From Callaeas wilsoni (taxonomy: Eukaryota > Chordata > Aves > Passeriformes > Callaeidae), in contig VWPU01011449.1 of assembly GCA_013398955.1 (NCBI GenBank), positions 279,820 through 343,819 of the forward strand: a DNA stretch of 64,000 nt, given 5' to 3'. The notes beneath the pieces were generated by a model that made no database searches, was not told the origin of the DNA, and saw only the letters and a list, made by a program, of their open reading frames with translations. The position numbers were made by a program, and so were the translations under genes. Positions 13,717 through 25,811 of this stretch are shown piece by piece. Within the stretch, counting starts at the first letter, position 1, and each line of letters starts with the position of its first letter.

Positions 13717-16284
13717 AAACTATTCAGGAGGTAGAAGATTCTGGAAATTCAGCATTGTGCACAACTGCTTCAAATAAGAGGGATCCTAGGAAAAAAACCC
13801 AAGTCAATCTATGCCCTTCCATCTCTATCTTTCAAAGTCATGTCCCTTCAGTTCGCAGTTTAGCATTTTCTTCTGATACTGACTTTGCTAAATTTACTCT
13901 TTTAGTTAGTATTCTACATATTGCCTGTGCATGTCTCACTTCTCTGTACAAATAAACATAGCAATGGGGAGAGTTAGAAAACATCTAGGACATAGAGCCC
14001 CTGCAATCCAATACTTTAGGCCAAAATATATGAGGGACCTCAGCTACATTAACACAAAACACTGAATCGAATTAATAGGTGGAGAATTCCTTTCCATTCT
14101 ACCCTGACTCCATTCCCCAAGGCTGAGGTGTGGCTTTTGCATCCAGTCTCATTTCATTCAGTCAGAATTTAAAAATCAGGTCCTCCTAAGGCAGGCGACA
14201 ATGGCAAGGTTAGAAATTCTGAGATAGGGGCAATCTGCTAACTGTCAAAATAATATGACAGTGTCTAGAAGGGGAAGTCACTCAAAAATGAAAGCAGTGT
14301 TCTTGGACAAAAGATGAATGATTTGTCTGTAGATGCCATGTGAAGGAAGTTTCTCAATAGCAGCAGAAAGAGGGTTCTGAATTCTGGAAATCTAGGGATT
14401 AGTTTTATTTTGTTTAAATTTGTTTAAAGCAAGCAAAAAGTGCTTGCAATAAAGACAAATTTAAAAATACCTTGAAGTCCGAAAGAAACAAAACTTCCTT
14501 CAAGAACTTCTATCTACTGCACTCTCAGAAGAGATAGATTAATATTATGTAGCATTCCAGCAGTTGAGGAAAGTGTATAAGCAGAAAACACCTATAATCA
14601 TATGATTTATATGCATAAATAATTAGTATTTGTAGATATCCAAAGCTCAGACTCTAAAGCAGACTCAGAGCCAGGTCAGATATAACACAGGTGCAAACAA
14701 GGAAGGTCCCAACAGGGACAGTATTCTAGCCCTTTTATATTCCCATCTACCTACTGAAGATTTGAACTCTTAAAGTAGTTATCCCATAAATTGCTCCAAT
14801 TCTTTACCCTTAAACAAACTTTATTTTCAGAACCATTTTGCTTTAGGATCTTCCTGCATCAACAGAAACAAAGGAACTTCCTTATTTCTGTGCTTCTGGA
14901 GGAAAACTGCTGTAAAATTTTGTGAAACTGCTGTAGAATATTGTGCCTTATTGTCATTATTATCTAATGGAGATCTTCCAAAGATTTTTTAGAATGTCAC
15001 TAATTCCTGATTTGAATATGAACTATAAATGACTAATAAATCTGCTGGAAGTTAACTTAAAAACCAAACTTGAGATAAGTATCCCAGAAGAGAAACAAAA
15101 AAGCCAGGCAGAGAAAAATTATAACAAACATTACCTCTGACAGAGCAATTCTCATCTCTACATGTGAAAATGCACTACCAATTAAGTTAAATTTTATTAT
15201 TACCACTTTCCTTTCAGATTGGTAAGTTTAGTCGGGAAAAGATTATATAACTCAACAGAGATCCAGTCTGAAATGTGAGGGAAATAACCCATATCTTCCT
15301 GAATATCTGCCTCTTTGTCTGCAATTACCAACTATTAAATAAAAAATATTTAAGACAATAGATATGTAGCAATCAGCACATCACAGCAAGCATCAAAATA
15401 TGTCCAAAGTGTCCACCTTTGACAAGATGTCTATATTTTACCTACACCTGAAGTGCTATCTGAAAGACAATGGCATGAGGGCCAGTATATAATATTACAC
15501 TAGGACCAACTTCCATTAAAACTATGCAGATAAAATTTGACAGTGCCATAAAAAGACCTGGTATTGGAATGAAAAAATTCCATGGTCTGATAATGGTTAC
15601 TTATTTTCTTTCTACTATTTACAGCTTCTGTTTCTATTTCACTTGCCATGTGGAACACAGTGTTAATTGTGATTTCAAACCAGTTGCAATATTAGCTTTA
15701 ATTTCATCTGCACAATTGTATGCTGTTGCATATCTTAAAACATCAACAGTTACATATAAAAGGATAGAAGAAACCTAATGGCCTTTTTTTCCTGCAAGTT
15801 CAACAGTAATACCTTTTCTCAATCCTGTTCTTCAGAAAAAATAATTGTTTCTTCTGAGATTAACAGCACCCAATAACATAAAGCCACAGGCATGGCAATA
15901 TTAGAAACCACAGACTAAAAAACAATCCTGGTTCTACACATTTAGGTGACCTCTTTTACTTTTAATTCTCTTTTGTAGAGTGTGAATTGTTCATTGTACA
16001 GTTACAAAGGCAGCTTTCCTTCTGCAAAGTCATGAAATGCTGCGATTCTCAATCTAAAACCTCTCAGAAGCCATTCAACAAGACCTGAGATAACAGGGGT
16101 TTTTTTCACAGAAGTGTGGCTTCAACAAAAATTTTACGATTAAGAATCAACACATAACTTGATCTTGATGATGTCTGTATAGGTCTGCCTGTGAGTAGAA
16201 GAGGCACCCTGGAAGAGTTGCATTAACAATAATTGTCACTCTTATTAGATCTTTTTATAAGAAGTCTCTTTGCTTCAGCTAGTA
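13717..16284. other. Unique AT-rich DNA, no gene recognised
   Basis: No transposable element, RNA gene or exon can be supported. A 10-bp unit (TTTGTTTAAA) occurs twice in tandem at about 14409-14427. An 84-codon plus-strand frame at 15524-15778 has no recognisable motif. Confidence 0.55.
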
Positions 16285-16331
16285 CCTCTCTTTCTTTCTT
16301 CCTTTCCTTCTTTTCCTTCCTCTTCCTTCTC
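16285..16331 (+). repeat. 47-nt uninterrupted polypyrimidine tract
   Basis: Only C and T occur for 47 consecutive bases on the plus strand, as irregular CTTT, CCTT and TTCC units. The region to about 16380 stays pyrimidine-rich. Such mirror-like purine/pyrimidine tracts can adopt triplex (H-DNA) structure and tend to be length-polymorphic. Confidence 0.9.
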
Positions 16332-16395
16332 ACCTATTTGTCATACAATTTTCTCATTCTCTCACTCCTCTCACTGGTGCTCTTCTGGGAAAAAA

Positions 16396-16409
16396 AGTCC
16401 ACGTGGACT
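16396..16409. promoter_or_regulatory. 14-bp perfect palindrome around a CACGTG E-box
   Basis: AGTCCACGTGGACT is its own reverse complement and contains CACGTG at 16400-16405, the core bound by bHLH-ZIP factors such as USF, MYC/MAX and MITF/TFE. The motif is seen directly; use as a binding site is inference, since such sites also arise by chance. Confidence 0.35.
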
Positions 16410-19356
16410 GTCAGAGTGAACATTACCAATGCAGCTCATATTATCAAAACAGTAGCAATAATCTAAGCTCTGTTTTCTGTAAAAAAAAAGGAAATAATAA
16501 AAGTTTTCCTGTTCTGAAGGAATCAAATTGCTCTACTCTGTAAGCTGTGACTATCATGGTTTGTGTTATTTGATATTTGCATGTGCTTTTGCTAATATTT
16601 GTACATAACATAAGATACTGTTGCAGATTCTGATCTTTGTACAATCTTGGAATTGTTCGCTGTGTTCCATAGTTACATTAGTTCCATGGACAACACTTGA
16701 GTTCCTGATCTTCTCATTGTATTATTAAAATAACCCAGGCATTTTTGGAAGAAGCAATGAAAAATGATCGAAATACTCAAACTGGCTGATAACAAGAAAC
16801 AGAACATCTTGAGTTCACTTTGCATCAGCTGAACATGCAGCTATTTTCTTCATTAGGCTAGAACTGACCTTTACTTGTTCCTCTGTAAGCACTTACAAGC
16901 CCTGAAACACACTGAGGTGTACAGTAGAGTATGATTTTGAGAAAGGCCCTTTATAAGCTGTCTAACTAGGAATTTAGGCACTTATAAAGGATTCAGGAAT
17001 GATCTCTGGTTATCAAAATGATCTTGTGAGCAAATCTTTGATTAGAAAGCCTTATTACTGGGGGAAACACTAATTTCTAAGAGCAAGTTAGGTTTCAGGA
17101 ACAAATACTAAAAAAAGATAATCTATAAAAGTTACATTATTCAAGAATTAGCAATAAGAAGCTTTTTTTATTTAATTATATTTCTTTACCTTGAGCCAAA
17201 TACAAACAAGTTCAGTGGTTTGCTCTCTGGTGATGTCAGCACCTGACACTCCAAGAATAACTTTAAATTAGTTATTCTAACCAACAGTGTATTCCTGCTG
17301 ACCATTACCAGCAGTTCCTACGGGTCATTCAAAATAAGAGGATTTTTGAAGGGTCTTTTTACTTCAGTTTTATTCTGGAGCTTATCCCCTGGGTAAGATG
17401 TTTCCACCTAAGAAATACAGTAATTTAAAGTAGGGTGTATGGGGGAGAAACACTTGAAACATTCTTTTCATACATAAAACACCTTTTTCATATACTCTAG
17501 CTGTTATTAACTAACAGTTGTGGAGCATATAACTGCTGTCAAGAAGGGAGCATGAAATGACAGCAGAACAGTGGCATGGTCTTGAAGAATTTGGGACATC
17601 CACACTTACATGTGGATGTTTGTTGCTTTTAAAAAGCAAGATAATCACTTAAAGGATATCTAAGTTAATTAAATGTATCATTCTTGGGGAAAATTAACCA
17701 CAAGGAAAACCATGTGGATAATTATAAATGAGATTCAAATACTAATTATAGTAATGGCAGCTCACTTAAAACTCACAATCAATTTTATTGAGCCTGTGTG
17801 AAGAGACACAGTCTGCAGTTTCAGATGATGATAGCATTGGCAGCAAAGCTAGCGTGAGAAGTTCACAACCCCAGTCCAACCCTCACTGTTCACTGCTTCT
17901 AATTTGCTCTTCTCAGTGAGGCAGTAATCCACAAACCCACAAACAGCTGTACGAGCACAGGAGAGACCGAGACAAACCACATCGGAGGAAGACAGGAATG
18001 TAGAAATAACCTAATCTGATTTTGTATGCCATGTAAGCATCTTGTGAAAATACATCCTAAAAGTATATTTACAACCCACCAGCTTTCTCATTTTTACTTC
18101 ACTGCTGCACTTGATAAAAGAGACTGCATCATCTGGTGTTTCCATGTAGGTTAAATTTAGTTGTAATCACTCATTTCATTACCCCAGATAACCAGTGGAT
18201 ACCCACAGAAATATTAATAAGCACAAATGCTCAGAGAGAGGAGCCTGCTGACTGCAGATGCAGGGTCTGTTTGCTTGTATGTAGACATCTACAATGAAAC
18301 TGAGACTTAGACTCCCGTTCAGAGAGAAGAAGATAAAGACACTCTTTCATAGCCTGAATCAGACGTTTAGATGAGACCAGGTAAAAAACGTTCTTTAACT
18401 TCTTCCTAAATTTTAGACAGAATATCCTTTTATAGACCTGGCCTCTGCTTAGGTATTTGAAGGCTGTATTTTGTGACATTCACAAGATAGCTATATACAT
18501 ATAAATGATGTCGGAAATCACCATTTAAAGAGTCCCAGAGCAAGTCTACTTAAAATTTGGAGATATTTTCATTCCAGATGCTAAACTGCAATTGATGAGT
18601 GTCTGCATTTTGTTTACTGAGGGGATCAAATTATTTGGCTGACCTTTAAATGCAAAGCCATATTTGATGACTTGTTTTCTTGGCTTAACCCAGAACAGCA
18701 TTTAAGCTTTAAAGAACTGAAAGCCTTCTCTAACATCCCTGGGACTTCAGTTTACCTTGTACTGAAATGTTGGCTTAAACAGCGCTGCTTTTCTGAGCTG
18801 CTAGCTCAAATCCAAGTGATCCTTCAGGGTCCACATCTCCCTCATGCAATGTGTCAGTACTCCTCTTCAAAATCAGCAATACCTTGCTATGTGTAGAGTA
18901 GGGAAGGCAAAATTTACCCTTTGTATAATAGTTGTGAATCATATTTGCTGTAATGTGCACAAGTGAAAACAGCAAGGTAAACATTTAATTACAGGAAGAA
19001 TCTGAAGCACACTTTTGCATACTGATCTTGATCTTTGTCTCTTGTGCAAGACGAGCATGCCACTAGCTCACACACAATGTTCAAACACCACTTTGAATGT
19101 TTTATCATTCGAACTCTGTATGCAGTCTTATTTCTAACCTACTCTCTTTCATCTGTATACACTCATCAAGAGAAAAAGGTCTGGGGGTCATGTGGGAACT
19201 GTGTTTTTCTCCACCAGGTATTTTAAAAGCAAATATTTCCCTTAGACAGTAAAATGAAAACGAAGTCGTTATGCTGCATTTTCTGGAATGAAAAGGTACT
19301 GAAAATCCCCTAGTAACCTTCAAAACAAGCCAGGATTTTTATTCGATGTTCTCCAC
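16410..19356. other. Unique AT-rich DNA, no gene recognised
   Basis: Contains a small hairpin at 17597-17618 (separate entry) and a few short open frames (at most 82 codons, minus strand 18231-18479) with no family resemblance. No CR1 tail or LTR text was found on either strand. Confidence 0.55.
17597..17618. repeat. 8-bp perfect inverted repeat with 6-nt loop
   Basis: CATCCACA and TGTGGATG flank a CTTACA loop. The stem is short, has no continuation on either side, and could be chance. Confidence 0.5.
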
Positions 19357-19391
19357 TTTTTTTGTTGTTGTTGTTGTTTGTTTTTGTTTTT
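19357..19391 (+). repeat. T-rich (TTG)n microsatellite
   Basis: A T run is followed by five TTG units and then TTTG and TTTTTG variants. This is a simple repeat, likely length-variable. Confidence 0.9.
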
Positions 19392-20780
19392 AAAGCAGCA
19401 ACATCAGAGTATCAAGGTATTCTGTCCCATTTCTGAACTTCTGTGGAAGATTTCATTGGTTGGATGGTAGGGAGGTTCATAGTTTTTGATAAAGTGTTAT
19501 TGTAGTGCAAGGAGATTTTGTTTCCGAGTTTTTTTCAAACCACCTCAAAATACAACCCAACAAAACTGTGCGGTTTATGTCTTAACAAACTCACTGCTTT
19601 TGAGATGTTTTGATGACAATGGTTGGCTCCGATTTTTCAAAAAGTACTGACAACAATATGGCTATCTCTCCACTACTTTCCTCTTACCATTTCCTGGACT
19701 CATAATTACTTCTTGTTAATTCCATTTGATTACTGAACCACAGGGATTCAAGGGGATATTGCCACATACCTATAAGTAGAACTGGTCCTCTCAGAATCTC
19801 TCAATTTCTGTGCAAACATTTCAAGTGATAGAGCCACTTCAGAGTGACTTTCACTACAAGTGACTCTTTATTGTCAGCTTTAGAAATTTGCATTTTATTT
19901 CAAGTTTATTTTTATACAGCTTTCAGGTCCCAAACATCGGTTCAAGTAATCCTTCAGTCTCCTGAAGGACTTCTGTTGTCTTTTATGAAGACCAGCCAGT
20001 AGACACAAAACACAGTAGAACTCCCTACTCTTTTAATAAGGCTTTTATTTGGACACTGCTTTTCAACAAGCATGCCAAAGTTTTCTTTATGTGTGTGGTA
20101 TCACATAAATACCTGATAGATTTTAAGAAAAGTGGTGGCTTGAACACGGCTTTTAAAAGTATATGTGGGAGGAATACTTTTCATAGCAAAAGGCTTTTTA
20201 ATCTGAGAATAATAAGACATAACAAGATCTGGAAGGTGGAAATTGAAACTATGTAAACTAATTTCAGGCTAGAAATAATGAGGAGAATTTGCCAGTTATT
20301 ATTAATGAAAACACATCATGTATCTTTCAGCACTTGGGATCAAGACTGAATACCTACTGCGACACATGGAAGTGCCCTTTGTTAAACAGTGAGCTTGAAA
20401 GAGAAATGATTGGATGGACATCTGTTCCTATGCTGTCATGGAAGCAAGTTCAACAAACAGGCTGGTCCCTTTTGATCTCAAATTGTTCAAAGGAAACAAC
20501 TACAGTAAAAGAGGATAAAACTATATGTCTATGCAATTGATAAATAACCCTGACATATTTAATTTGCCTTCTTTTTTCCAATAAAACCTATCTTTAGCCA
20601 TAAAATGACCAAAAGAGAAGCAAATAACATCCATTTTATGATACAAAAATTTTTGAGTTGTATTGTTAAATTAAATAGGTCTGAATAGCTACCAGTAATC
20701 CCATATGTCTGCTGCTGAAATTGTAATATTGACTGCATCGTTTTTACACAAGTAAGAATGAAAGCTTAAAAATAATTTGC
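19392..20780. other. Unique AT-rich DNA, no gene recognised
   Basis: No named repeat or gene. An 83-codon plus-strand frame (20289-20540) ends at a stop followed by AT-rich DNA with an AATAAA at about 20580. The frame shows no domain. Confidence 0.5.
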
Positions 20781-20830
20781 AAAAAAAAAAAAAAGGAAGA
20801 AAGGAAAAAAAGAAAGAAAGAAAAAAGAAA
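20781..20830 (+). repeat. 50-nt uninterrupted polypurine tract
   Basis: Fourteen A residues lead into GGAAG, GAAAGG and repeated GAAA units, with no pyrimidine for 50 bases. It has the same composition class as the polypyrimidine tract at 16285 but the opposite strand. I see no retroelement body upstream that would make it a poly-A tail. Confidence 0.9.
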
Positions 20831-23800
20831 CTAAAGCATTGAATACCACTTCAGTCTGGAAAACACCCCATTTTCAGCACTGTTAGACTGTAGAGATACC
20901 CACTATAGCCTCTACATGTTGATAACACACATACTCTGAAATGTCACACAAGTGTGATGTCCCAAAATAAACTATACAAAGCCTCAAAACACAACAGCTG
21001 GAGCAAATGCAACAGATCTGCAATTTCATTCCCATTATGATTTTCAATTTGATGAAAGCAATTTGATGGACCTTGTCCTACTCCTACCCGTGCAAGCATG
21101 ATAAGGATGTCATTGGCCAACGGATTTCATACTGATTTGCATTAGTACTCCTGAAAAGTTTCGTATGGTACAACTGAATGGGCAGAGGCATCTAAAACTG
21201 GCACCTAGTCTAGTGTGAAATGGAGGAGAATAACAAATATTAGTACTTCATCCCACAGAGTATATCTTACCAAGATTACCCAGCTTTTTCATCTCAACAA
21301 CAGAGGTATAATCCTGTGAAATCTACACAAAAAATATATTATATATGGAAATAACTTTTAACTTTACAGGCAAATTTAAAATTAAAGATACACTGGGGAA
21401 ATTAATGTGGAAATTCCTCATTTACAGAAGCAATGTTTGATCATGAATTTTGACTTTTACATTCTGCTGATATTTAGCACTAGCCAGGTGAGAAAGCACA
21501 TTTTTACATTTTTAAAATGTGTCCTGTCATGATCAGCGCAGACATAAACAGCTCTTAAAATAGCCAATCAACCAATAACTTCTCTTAAAAGAGCCAAAAT
21601 CTCCAGTCAGTCAATTTTCTTGCTTTGGACCTCTTGTGTTATGTGGTAAACCTGGGTGGGATGTTGCAGAGAACAAACGGATCAGATTGCTGTGCAGTGG
21701 TTCATCCCATTTATTATGAAACAATTTGAAGAATAAAAAATCACCAAACTCTATGTCACCCATCTCAGTTCACATACCAAGAGGTTCATATTTATCCTTC
21801 CTTCACATGGTATGAAAAGTCCAATGGTTTAGGGAAGACCAGAGACTCAGGCAGAAACCCTTTCTGAATGATATTATGCAAAAACTATGATACTATGTTG
21901 ACTTTAAAAACTCCTCATAACACAGAATTCATGGCATAAATATACCTAATTGAAAAGTATTTTGGAAAGAATTCCCTCCCCAGTACTAGTAAACTCAGTG
22001 TTAACAGAGATAAGAACCATTACTTATAGCAAAATAAAAAGAATATTCCTGAATAGTCTGGTTCTCCCCTCCCTCTGATCAGTTCATCTCTAAACAGAAC
22101 ATGGTTTCACAGGCAAAACTAGCTCACGGTTTTTAAAGTTTTCAAGGTTTTCAGAATAGGAAACTTTAAAAATTTTGCAAATAATAATTGAAAACAATTT
22201 TATATAAATATAAGTTCGCTTTTATGCACTCCAAAGTTTTCTAGGAACTTGGAATAACAGTTTTTGAAATCATAGCAATAAATACTGAAGGGAAAGGTAT
22301 TGAAAAAAAAAAAATTGCCATAGGCAGGGTAAAAAATAATTTCACAAACCACCAGTTCAAGATTTGTAAACAAAAATGACAATAAACCTGCACTATGAAT
22401 CTGCTTTTGAATAAAGTTACATGGAAGTGAATGAAGAGAAAATCCAAAGGAACATGCTTAACATACATAGACACAGAAGAAACAACTATTTCCTCTGAGT
22501 TTCTGAAATAGAATTTATTATATTATAACCTCTTCATTTTAAATAACTGCCTTCTTCTTTTCCAGATTAAAAGAGCTGATTTCTAGTAAGCCTTTCATCA
22601 TTCACTCATCTCAGAAGCTTCTGTGTGTGAGCACAGAGAGAGACATATGTTTTCTGAAAATAATGTGTTTTAATATGAAAATAGTTAAATATGTTTTTTG
22701 AAAATAGTTAATAGAAGGACTGACCTTAGATTGAAATTCTATTTATTCTCTCCCTATATTTTTGCCTTTGTTTAAACACCACAGCATAATCTGGTTCTTC
22801 AATAGCCTTTTGTAAATAATTGCATACATTGAAGCCTTTATCCTACAGATACTATATTTCTTGTAAGAGGGACACTGAGGGAGTTTTTTATGAAAAGACA
22901 GGCTTTGCTTGCAGGAGCAGAAGAGAAAATTGCTGAAACTATTACATATGTGAAACATTTTTAGTAGAGAATCTGCTTTATGATTCAGTCTCTGCCAAAA
23001 CAAAAAAAAAGATTGCATTTTTTTCCCCTTTTCCTAGAGAACCTTGTAAACTATTCATTTCTGGCTAAAACCACAATCTTTTTTCTTTTTTATTACTATT
23101 TTATGGTTCCACATCTTAATTTTCTAACCATATGCTTCTCTGATCAAATCAGCAGATGTTTCTTCTTTTGAGCTCAGCCTCAAATATCTCAGCAGGGTCA
23201 AAAGAGCTGATTGCCAGCAGTATTAACTGAACTGAACATGTAATAGAAACAGACAAAACTTTTATCAGTCAGATTCCTAGGTTATTTTTATTATCATTTC
23301 ATAGCTATTGTTAATCTCATCAGAAATACAACTGTGGCCTCAGAATTTGAAAATCTCTTTTTTCTCAGCATCAGTATGTCAGAATTCATCTTTGAGACAT
23401 GATGCTGTTTATTATCTCAGCTATTTTAAAAACAAAATACCCATCAGCATTTCTGAACAGGTGACTGGCTAGAGTCAGGCTCAGCAGTGTCCTCGGGGGT
23501 GTTCTTTGTAACATCATTTTTGACCTTGCAGGCTAGGCCTGTCACATCTCTTTTTGTGCATATCAATACACTAAGGTATGTGTTTAACATTTCACCCCTC
23601 ATTCCCTCCACCCTGTGTTGTTCCCTTTGCGATAACAATCTGTATGTAACTATAGTAGCTGGTGAAAGCAGAGCACTGCATTATTTAGCTTTGTTTGCTT
23701 TGTCTGAGTGCTGGAGAGAATACTGATGTACATGACTTTCTTATTTGCAGTTCTGATTTGTGGGTCATACCTCTTCTTGTGCACATTTTACAGCTGATGA

Positions 23801-23911
23801 CTACGACCTTAGGGATTTTTAAGTAACAGTTTTCCCAAGTGCTATTCATTTTTTGGCAAACCACAAGAGTCTAAGAAATCGTAGCTTATATACTTACATG
23901 AAATGAAAAGG
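20831..23911. other. Unique AT-rich DNA, no gene recognised
   Basis: Mostly single-copy in appearance. A short duplication of GAAAATAGTTAA occurs near 22676-22712. Several short open frames on the minus strand (22200-23018) are chance products of a T-poor or A-rich stretch. No transposable element could be assigned. Confidence 0.5.
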
Positions 23912-24074
23912 ATCATAGAATCACAGAAAAGTTGGAGTAGGAAGGGACCTTTAAGAACCAACCCCCTACCATGGGCAGGGACATCTTCCACTAGACCAGG
24001 TTGCTCAGAGTCCCATCCAGCCTGGCCTTGAACACTTTTAGGGATGGAGCAGCCACAGCTTCTCTGGGCAATCT
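23912..24074 (-). mobile_element. CR1 LINE 3' end
   Basis: Read on the minus strand this is the CR1 3' UTR tail. On the plus strand it starts ATCATAGAATCACAG, continues with GGAAGGGACCTTTAAG and the CCATGGGCAGGGACA segment, and ends at the GCTTCTCTGGGCAA segment. Only about 160 bp remain. The 10-bp tandem repeat at 24075 begins exactly where the CR1 similarity stops. Confidence 0.93.
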
Positions 24075-24114
24075 ATTGTATAAGATTGTATAAGATTGTA
24101 TAAGATTGTATAAG
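24075..24114 (+). repeat. Four exact copies of a 10-bp unit
   Basis: ATTGTATAAG is repeated four times without a mismatch (24075-24084, 24085-24094, 24095-24104, 24105-24114). It abuts the truncated 5' edge of the CR1 fragment, so it may be a microsatellite born at the insertion or deletion junction. Exact identity between copies suggests it is young or still slipping. Confidence 0.95.
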
Positions 24115-24762
24115 ACCTTCAGAGGTCTTCACTTTTGTCTTGAGATACTGATATTCAAGAAACATTTTACCCCAACTTCACCAAGGCTTTGCATTTTGTT
24201 TCTTTGCATTTTGATTCCATATATACCAACAGTCCTACACTACAAATACTCAGTTGGAGAATGCCATATTTACTTCTACTTCAAAAACACTCATCCTTGA
24301 GACTGTGAAGGATGCACTACTGACAATATGATAATGTCTGTGATTCACTGGAAGATTGGATTCTCCAGCTGCAATAAGGGATGCTGCATCCCTTCCATCA
24401 CCTATATCATAATCTGTCAGGTGGACTTCAACCTAAGTGATATCATTCTTTCAGGGCCCTTTTAATCTCTTTTAAGGTTCTACCTGCAGCTGTTTTTTTT
24501 TAAATATGCACGACAGATGGCAAGTGGAACCTAAAAAATAGCATATGTCATGATGCTCCAATCTATGTCATGGTTCTGAAGTAAGTTTGGCATAAAAAAA
24601 ATAAACATTATTCTGATATACCCAGGATCTAGCCTGAAATACATTTGTATTATATGCTTGTTTCATGTTAGCCGCTGCTACATCAGACATATTTGCACAG
24701 TAAAACGAGCTAGGTCTCCAATGAGCACAGTGAGTGTTTCTTGCTCTTCTAACTTTCTGTTG

Positions 24763-24848
24763 CTGGGGGATTTTTTGGGGTATTTTGTTGTTTTGTTTGC
24801 TCGTTTGGTGGGGATTTTGTGCTCGTTTGTTTTTGAGGTTTTTTAAAA
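24763..24848 (+). repeat. G/T-rich low-complexity strand
   Basis: The plus strand is almost free of A and C for about 85 bases and includes GGGGG, GGGG and GGTGGGG runs separated by T-rich spacers, with GCTCGTTT occurring twice. G runs are too widely spaced for a classical quadruplex. It is probably a decayed TTTG-type simple repeat. Confidence 0.6.
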
Positions 24849-24864
24849 ATTATTATTATTATTT
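24849..24864 (+). repeat. Short (ATT)n microsatellite
   Basis: About five ATT/TTA units follow a run of T and A. A simple repeat of minor size. Confidence 0.8.
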
Positions 24865-25759
24865 CAAGCTCTGTTATTAAGACAAACACGATTGAAAGTG
24901 CTGTTATTTGGTCACTGAGAACCAAGCAGATGGTAAATAACCGTGTTAAACCAGTGATACTAACTTAAGGCATTCACTTGTCAGCAAAATCTTGGCAAAG
25001 TCTGTATTTTAGAATCAGAACATGTCCTTCAAAACTTGATGGACATCTGACATTTTTCATTGGTTGGAAGTTGAAGCACCCAGCTCTGACAGGGAAAAAC
25101 AATTGTGTATGTGAACAGATAAATTCATATATCTTTCCTAAACTTCTAGCAATTCTAAGTTTCAAGATAAAAACTCTTCTATTGTGTTGCTATCTTATTT
25201 AATTGGATGTTGTGGTAGAAGAAGCTTAGAAGAGTTAAGCTGAAGAAAAAATTCTGAAAATCTTCAGGGAAAGGCACATTTTTCCCTGCACCTCTAGGCA
25301 CCTAGCAAAATAGAGTTCTGATCAATAATTAAGGATATCGAAATAGATTTGGCAGAACTAATAAACAGCATTCATGTGAAAGGTGCTGCATAAGATATTG
25401 TTCTTTCTTTCTGGAATCATTCACGGACACAGACTTTCCTCCTCATTCATGAGATGTACGTCAATAATCAACCCACTCATGAAAAGAAAACTGCAAAGCC
25501 CAATATACAGTTAAGCGCACAATATTTCCTCTATCACAAAAGATTGCATTTTGCTAGGGAGAGAAACCATCAGCAAGCCCAGAAATGACAAATACAATTC
25601 AGTTTATTCACAGCAAGATGAACAGTTCACTTTTGGCAGTTTCAGATTACTGAACTGAAGAAAATGGACACAGTTCCTTTCAAAGCTAAGAAATGCACTT
25701 TGACAGGTAATTAATATGAGAATCAAAATAAGAACATTTTTAAAAGCCCAACACAAAAA

Positions 25760-25811
25760 TTGGGATTGGATAGATCAAACCTTTTATGCTCCTTCTAACC
25801 CTGTATGTCAA
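25760..25811 (+). mobile_element. Possible CR1-type 3' tail relic
   Basis: TTGGGATTGGATAGATCAAA followed by CTCCTTCTAACCCTGTATG has the order of a CR1 3' tail (ATTGGACTAGATGA, then CCCTTCCAACC). Only about 50 bp support it, with several mismatches and no octamer repeats, so chance resemblance is possible. Confidence 0.35.

Larger units (their letters stand above)
24115..25759. other. Unique DNA, no gene recognised
   Basis: No repeat family other than the G/T-rich patch and the short ATT microsatellite listed separately. Overlapping sense and antisense short frames near 24974-25202 have no recognisable content. Confidence 0.5.
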
